Source: Ga0077536 sp043744805
Lineage (GTDB): Bacteria > Pseudomonadota > Gammaproteobacteria > Ga0077536
Direction of reading: 5' to 3'
DNA length: 25,332 nt
Assembly (NCBI GenBank): GCA_043744805.1
Contig: JAYTTZ010000173.1
Coordinates: 1 to 25,332, forward strand
In this document: positions 22,553-25,332 of the stretch, in pieces
How the letters are laid out: each line of letters opens with the position of its first letter
Numbering within the stretch: position 1 is the first letter of the stretch
The notes under the pieces: model-generated
What the model saw: the letters and a program-made list of their open reading frames with translations, nothing else
Database searches by the model: none
What the model was told of the DNA's origin: nothing
Program-made: the position numbers and the translations under genes

Positions 22553-25332
22553 GGGAGGCCTCCATTACGGCTTCGTCTTCATTGAGGCCGGCAGCGCGGG
22601 CGCGGGCGATCGCCGCCAGCACGTGTTTGTAGTCCCTGGGCATGACTTTCACGAATTGCGTCCTGGTCGTGGCCCAGTCGCGCAGGATCCGCTCCGCGAC
22701 GGGGCTCTGCGTATAGCGCAGGTGGTTGCCGAGCAGGCGCTGGACGTGGGCGTCGTCTGCGGTGTCGGCAAGCCTGTCGAGGTCCACCATGTCGGTGTTG
22801 CAGCGACCGGCAAAGGTGTTGTTCGGGTCATAGACGTAAGCGATGCCGCCCGACATGCCGGCCGCGAAGTTGCGTCCGGTGCCGCCGATGATGATCACAT
22901 GGCCTCCGGTCATGTATTCGCAGCCATGGTCGCCCACGCCTTCCACCACCGCTTCCGCGCCGCTGTTGCGCACGCAGAAGCGTTCGCCGCCCACGCCGCG
23001 GAAATAGGCTTCGCCGGACGTGGCGCCATAGAGCGCGACGTTGCCGATGAGGATGTTCTCTTCTGCGACGAACGTGGCCTGGCGCGGCGGGAAGACGATG
23101 ATCTTGCCGCCCGACAGGCCCTTGCCGATGTAATCGTTGGCGTCGCCTTCGAGGGTCATCGTGATGCCGCGTGGGACGAAAGCGCCAAAGCTCTGGCCGG
23201 CGGAACCGGTGAAGTTGAGCTTGATGGTGTCGTCCGGCAGGCCTGCACCGCCATGGCGGCGAGTGAGTTCAAAGCCGAGGAGGGTGCCGACGGTACGGTT
23301 TACGTTGCGCACCGGGAAGTCGAGCGTGATCGGCGTCCCGTGTTCCAGCGCGTCCATGCAGCCCGGCACGATCACCCGACGGTCAAGGGAGCGGTCGAGG
23401 CCGTGGTCCTGCTGGCGCATGTTGCGCACGGGGGTTTCCGCCGCAAGGGTGGGCTGGTGGAGGATTTTCGAGAGGTCGAGCCCCTTGGCCTTCCAGTGGT
23501 CGACGGCCTGGTTCACCTGGATGCAGTCGGAACGGCCGATCATTTCGTCCATGGTGCGGAAGCCGAGCTTGGCCATGTATTCGCGCACTTCCTCTGCGAT
23601 GTAGCGGAAGAAGTTCTCCACGAACTCGGCCTTCCCGGCGAACTTCGCGCGCAACTGGGGATCCTGCGTGGCAATGCCGACCGGGCAGGTATTGAGGTGG
23701 CAGACGCGCATCATGACGCAGCCCAACACGACCAGCGGTGCGGTGGCGAAGCCGTATTCCTCGGCGCCTAACAGCGCACCGATGACCACGTCGCGGCCGG
23801 TCTTCAACTGTCCGTCCACCTGCACCACGATGCGATCGCGGAGGCCGTTGGCCACCAGCACCTGCTGGGTTTCGGCGAGGCCGAGTTCCCATGGCACGCC
23901 GGCGTGCTTGAGCGAGGTGACCGGCGAGGCACCGGTGCCACCGTCATAGCCGGAAATGAGCACGACGTCGGCGTAGGCCTTCGCGACGCCGGCCGCGACC
24001 GTGCCCACGCCCACTTCGGCGACCAGCTTTACGTGCACGCGCGCCAGGGGATTGGAGTTCTTGAGATCGTGGATGAGCTGGGCCAGATCCTCGATGGAGT
24101 AGATGTCGTGGTGCGGCGGCGGCGAGATGAGGCCGACACCGGGCGTGGAATAGCGCACTTTCGCGATCCACGGATACACTTTGTGGCCGGGCAGCTGGCC
24201 GCCTTCGCCGGGCTTCGCGCCCTGGGCCATCTTGATCTGGATGTCGTCGGCGTTGACGAGGTATTCGCTGGTCACGCCGAAACGACCTGACGCCACCTGC
24301 TTGATCGCACTGCGGCGGGAGTCGCCGTTGGCGTCGCGCTTGAAGCGGGCCGGTTCTTCGCCACCTTCGCCCGTATTGGAGCGACCGCCGATGCGATTCA
24401 TGGCGATGGCAAGGGTTTCGTGGGCTTCGGCGCTGATGGAGCCGTAGGACATGGCGCCGGTCTGGAAGCGCTTCATGATGGAGTCGACAGCTTCCACTTC
24501 CGCCAGCGGCACGGGGATTGCGGCTTCCTTCAGGGTGAACAGTCCGCGGAGCGTGGCCAGGTGCTCGCTCTGCTGGTCAACGAGACTGGTGTACTCACGG
24601 AAGATGTCGCTGCGGCCGGCGCGGGTGGCGTGCTGCAGCTTGAACACTGTTTCCGGGTTGAAGAGATGGTATTCACCGTCGCGCCGCCACTGGTACTCGC
24701 CGCCCCAGTCGAGCTCCGGCTTGCCCACCTGGCGCTGCGGGAAGGCGTGGTGGTGGCGCAGGTTGATTTCGCGCTCGATGACCTCGAGGCCGATGCCGCC
24801 GATACGCGTGGCCGTCCAGGTGAAATACCGGTCGACCACGGTCTGGTCGAGGCCGACAGCCTCGAAAATCTGCGCGCCGCGATAGGACTGCACGGTGGAG
24901 ATGCCCATCTTGGACATCACTTTCACCAAGCCCTTGTTCACGGCCTTGATGTAGTTGCGCACCGTGGTGTCGTGGGTGGATTCCTCTCCCTTGCGACCCT
25001 TGACCGCAGTGGACTTGATGACGTCCTGCTGGATGAGGTCGTAGAGGGTCTCGAAGGCAAGATAGGGATTGATCGCATCCGCACCGTAGCCGAGCAGGGT
25101 GGCGAAGTGGTGCACTTCGCGCGGCTCGCCAGATTCCACTACCAGGCCAACGCGCATGCGCCGACCGTTGCGCACGAGGTGGTGGTGGGTGCCGGCGGTC
25201 ACCAGCAGCGCCGGAATCGGCGCATGGGAGCCGTCCATGCCGCGGTCCGAGAGGATGACGAAGGCATGGCCCTCGTCGATGGCACGGTCGGATTCCTCGA
25301 ACACCCGTTCCAGCGCGGCTTCGAGGCCTGCC
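22545..25332 (-). CDS. gltB: Glutamate synthase (NADPH) large subunit, 5' part missing
   Basis: The last about 928 codons of the large subunit; the gene runs off the right edge, so the N-terminal glutamine amidotransferase domain is not visible. Present are the end of the central domain (SDRGMDGSHAPIPALL) and the FMN/2-oxoglutarate synthase domain with GAMSYGSISAEAHETLA, SGYDGGTGASPVTSLKHAG and the [3Fe-4S] cysteines in CVMMRVCHLNTCPVG. The C-terminal beta-helix of G-rich repeats is also present (GKGLSGGKIIV, MTGGHVIIIGGTGRNFAAGMSGG). It is the first visible gene of gltB-gltD-hemE. GOGAT acts with glutamine synthetase in nitrogen assimilation. Codon use matches the neighbours. Confidence 0.97.
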   Translation of the reverse strand, partial: AGLEAALERVFEESDRAIDEGHAFVILSDRGMDGSHAPIPALLVTAGTHHHLVRNGRRMRVGLVVESGEPREVHHFATLLGYGADAINPYLAFETLYDLIQQDVIKSTAVKGRKGEESTHDTTVRNYIKAVNKGLVKVMSKMGISTVQSYRGAQIFEAVGLDQTVVDRYFTWTATRIGGIGLEVIEREINLRHHHAFPQRQVGKPELDWGGEYQWRRDGEYHLFNPETVFKLQHATRAGRSDIFREYTSLVDQQSEHLATLRGLFTLKEAAIPVPLAEVEAVDSIMKRFQTGAMSYGSISAEAHETLAIAMNRIGGRSNTGEGGEEPARFKRDANGDSRRSAIKQVASGRFGVTSEYLVNADDIQIKMAQGAKPGEGGQLPGHKVYPWIAKVRYSTPGVGLISPPPHHDIYSIEDLAQLIHDLKNSNPLARVHVKLVAEVGVGTVAAGVAKAYADVVLISGYDGGTGASPVTSLKHAGVPWELGLAETQQVLVANGLRDRIVVQVDGQLKTGRDVVIGALLGAEEYGFATAPLVVLGCVMMRVCHLNTCPVGIATQDPQLRAKFAGKAEFVENFFRYIAEEVREYMAKLGFRTMDEMIGRSDCIQVNQAVDHWKAKGLDLSKILHQPTLAAETPVRNMRQQDHGLDRSLDRRVIVPGCMDALEHGTPITLDFPVRNVNRTVGTLLGFELTRRHGGAGLPDDTIKLNFTGSAGQSFGAFVPRGITMTLEGDANDYIGKGLSGGKIIVFPPRQATFVAEENILIGNVALYGATSGEAYFRGVGGERFCVRNSGAEAVVEGVGDHGCEYMTGGHVIIIGGTGRNFAAGMSGGIAYVYDPNNTFAGRCNTDMVDLDRLADTADDAHVQRLLGNHLRYTQSPVAERILRDWATTRTQFVKVMPRDYKHVLAAIARARAAGLNEDEAVMEASHG

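Noticed and set aside
22512..23771. A 419-codon frame antisense to gltB
   Set aside because: It is opposite a strongly conserved gltB region, and its sequence is compositionally biased without motifs.

Overview
This window looks like ordinary chromosomal DNA of a high-GC gammaproteobacterium of the Xanthomonadales (Lysobacterales). A Rhodanobacteraceae-type genome (Dyella, Luteibacter, Rhodanobacter or Frateuria relatives) is my best guess. That rests on gene order (miaB-phoH-ybeY-corC-lnt, gltB-gltD-hemE, folK-dNK-panC), strong GC bias at third codon positions and protein resemblance. I ran no database search. There is no prophage, insertion sequence, integrase or CRISPR array.

Layout. Bases 1-179 hold the 5' end of a leftward gene for a probable exported protein. 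A small rightward ORF (447-602) could encode a 51-residue secreted peptide ending in four tandem YP-containing pentapeptides. Next comes a KgtP-like dicarboxylate/H+ symporter (762-2108). It converges on a leftward xfp-ackA operon (phosphoketolase plus acetate kinase) that makes acetyl phosphate from sugar phosphates and then ATP and acetate. Divergent from xfp is a 2-oxoglutarate/Fe(II) oxygenase of unknown substrate (6078-6842). A spacer with a REP-like palindrome leads to a leftward tRNA-Glu(CUC) with its own promoter, then a leftward family-2 glycosyltransferase.

From 8631 to 19761 genes run rightward in tightly packed, often 4-base-overlapping units. The first unit is pcnB (RNA polyadenylation), folK (folate), a deoxynucleoside kinase, panC (pantothenate) and a stand-alone CinA N-terminal-type protein. 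The second is miaB (tRNA modification), phoH, ybeY (rRNA/RNA maturation), corC (CBS-domain transport or stress protein) and lnt (lipoprotein N-acylation). The third is a PBP7-like murein endopeptidase with a highly basic N-terminal linker, and a GNAT acetyltransferase. Between GNAT and hemE lies a truncated GGDEF (diguanylate cyclase) remnant carrying a CCCTTG hexanucleotide repeat. The window ends with the leftward gltB-gltD-hemE operon (glutamate synthase and uroporphyrinogen decarboxylase); gltB runs off the right edge.

I found no convincing new multi-gene system. The observations most worth a second look are the small YP-repeat secreted peptide, the decayed GGDEF fragment, the basic linker on the PBP7-like enzyme, the rare TTG start of pcnB, and the kinase-panC-cinA arrangement without panB or panD.
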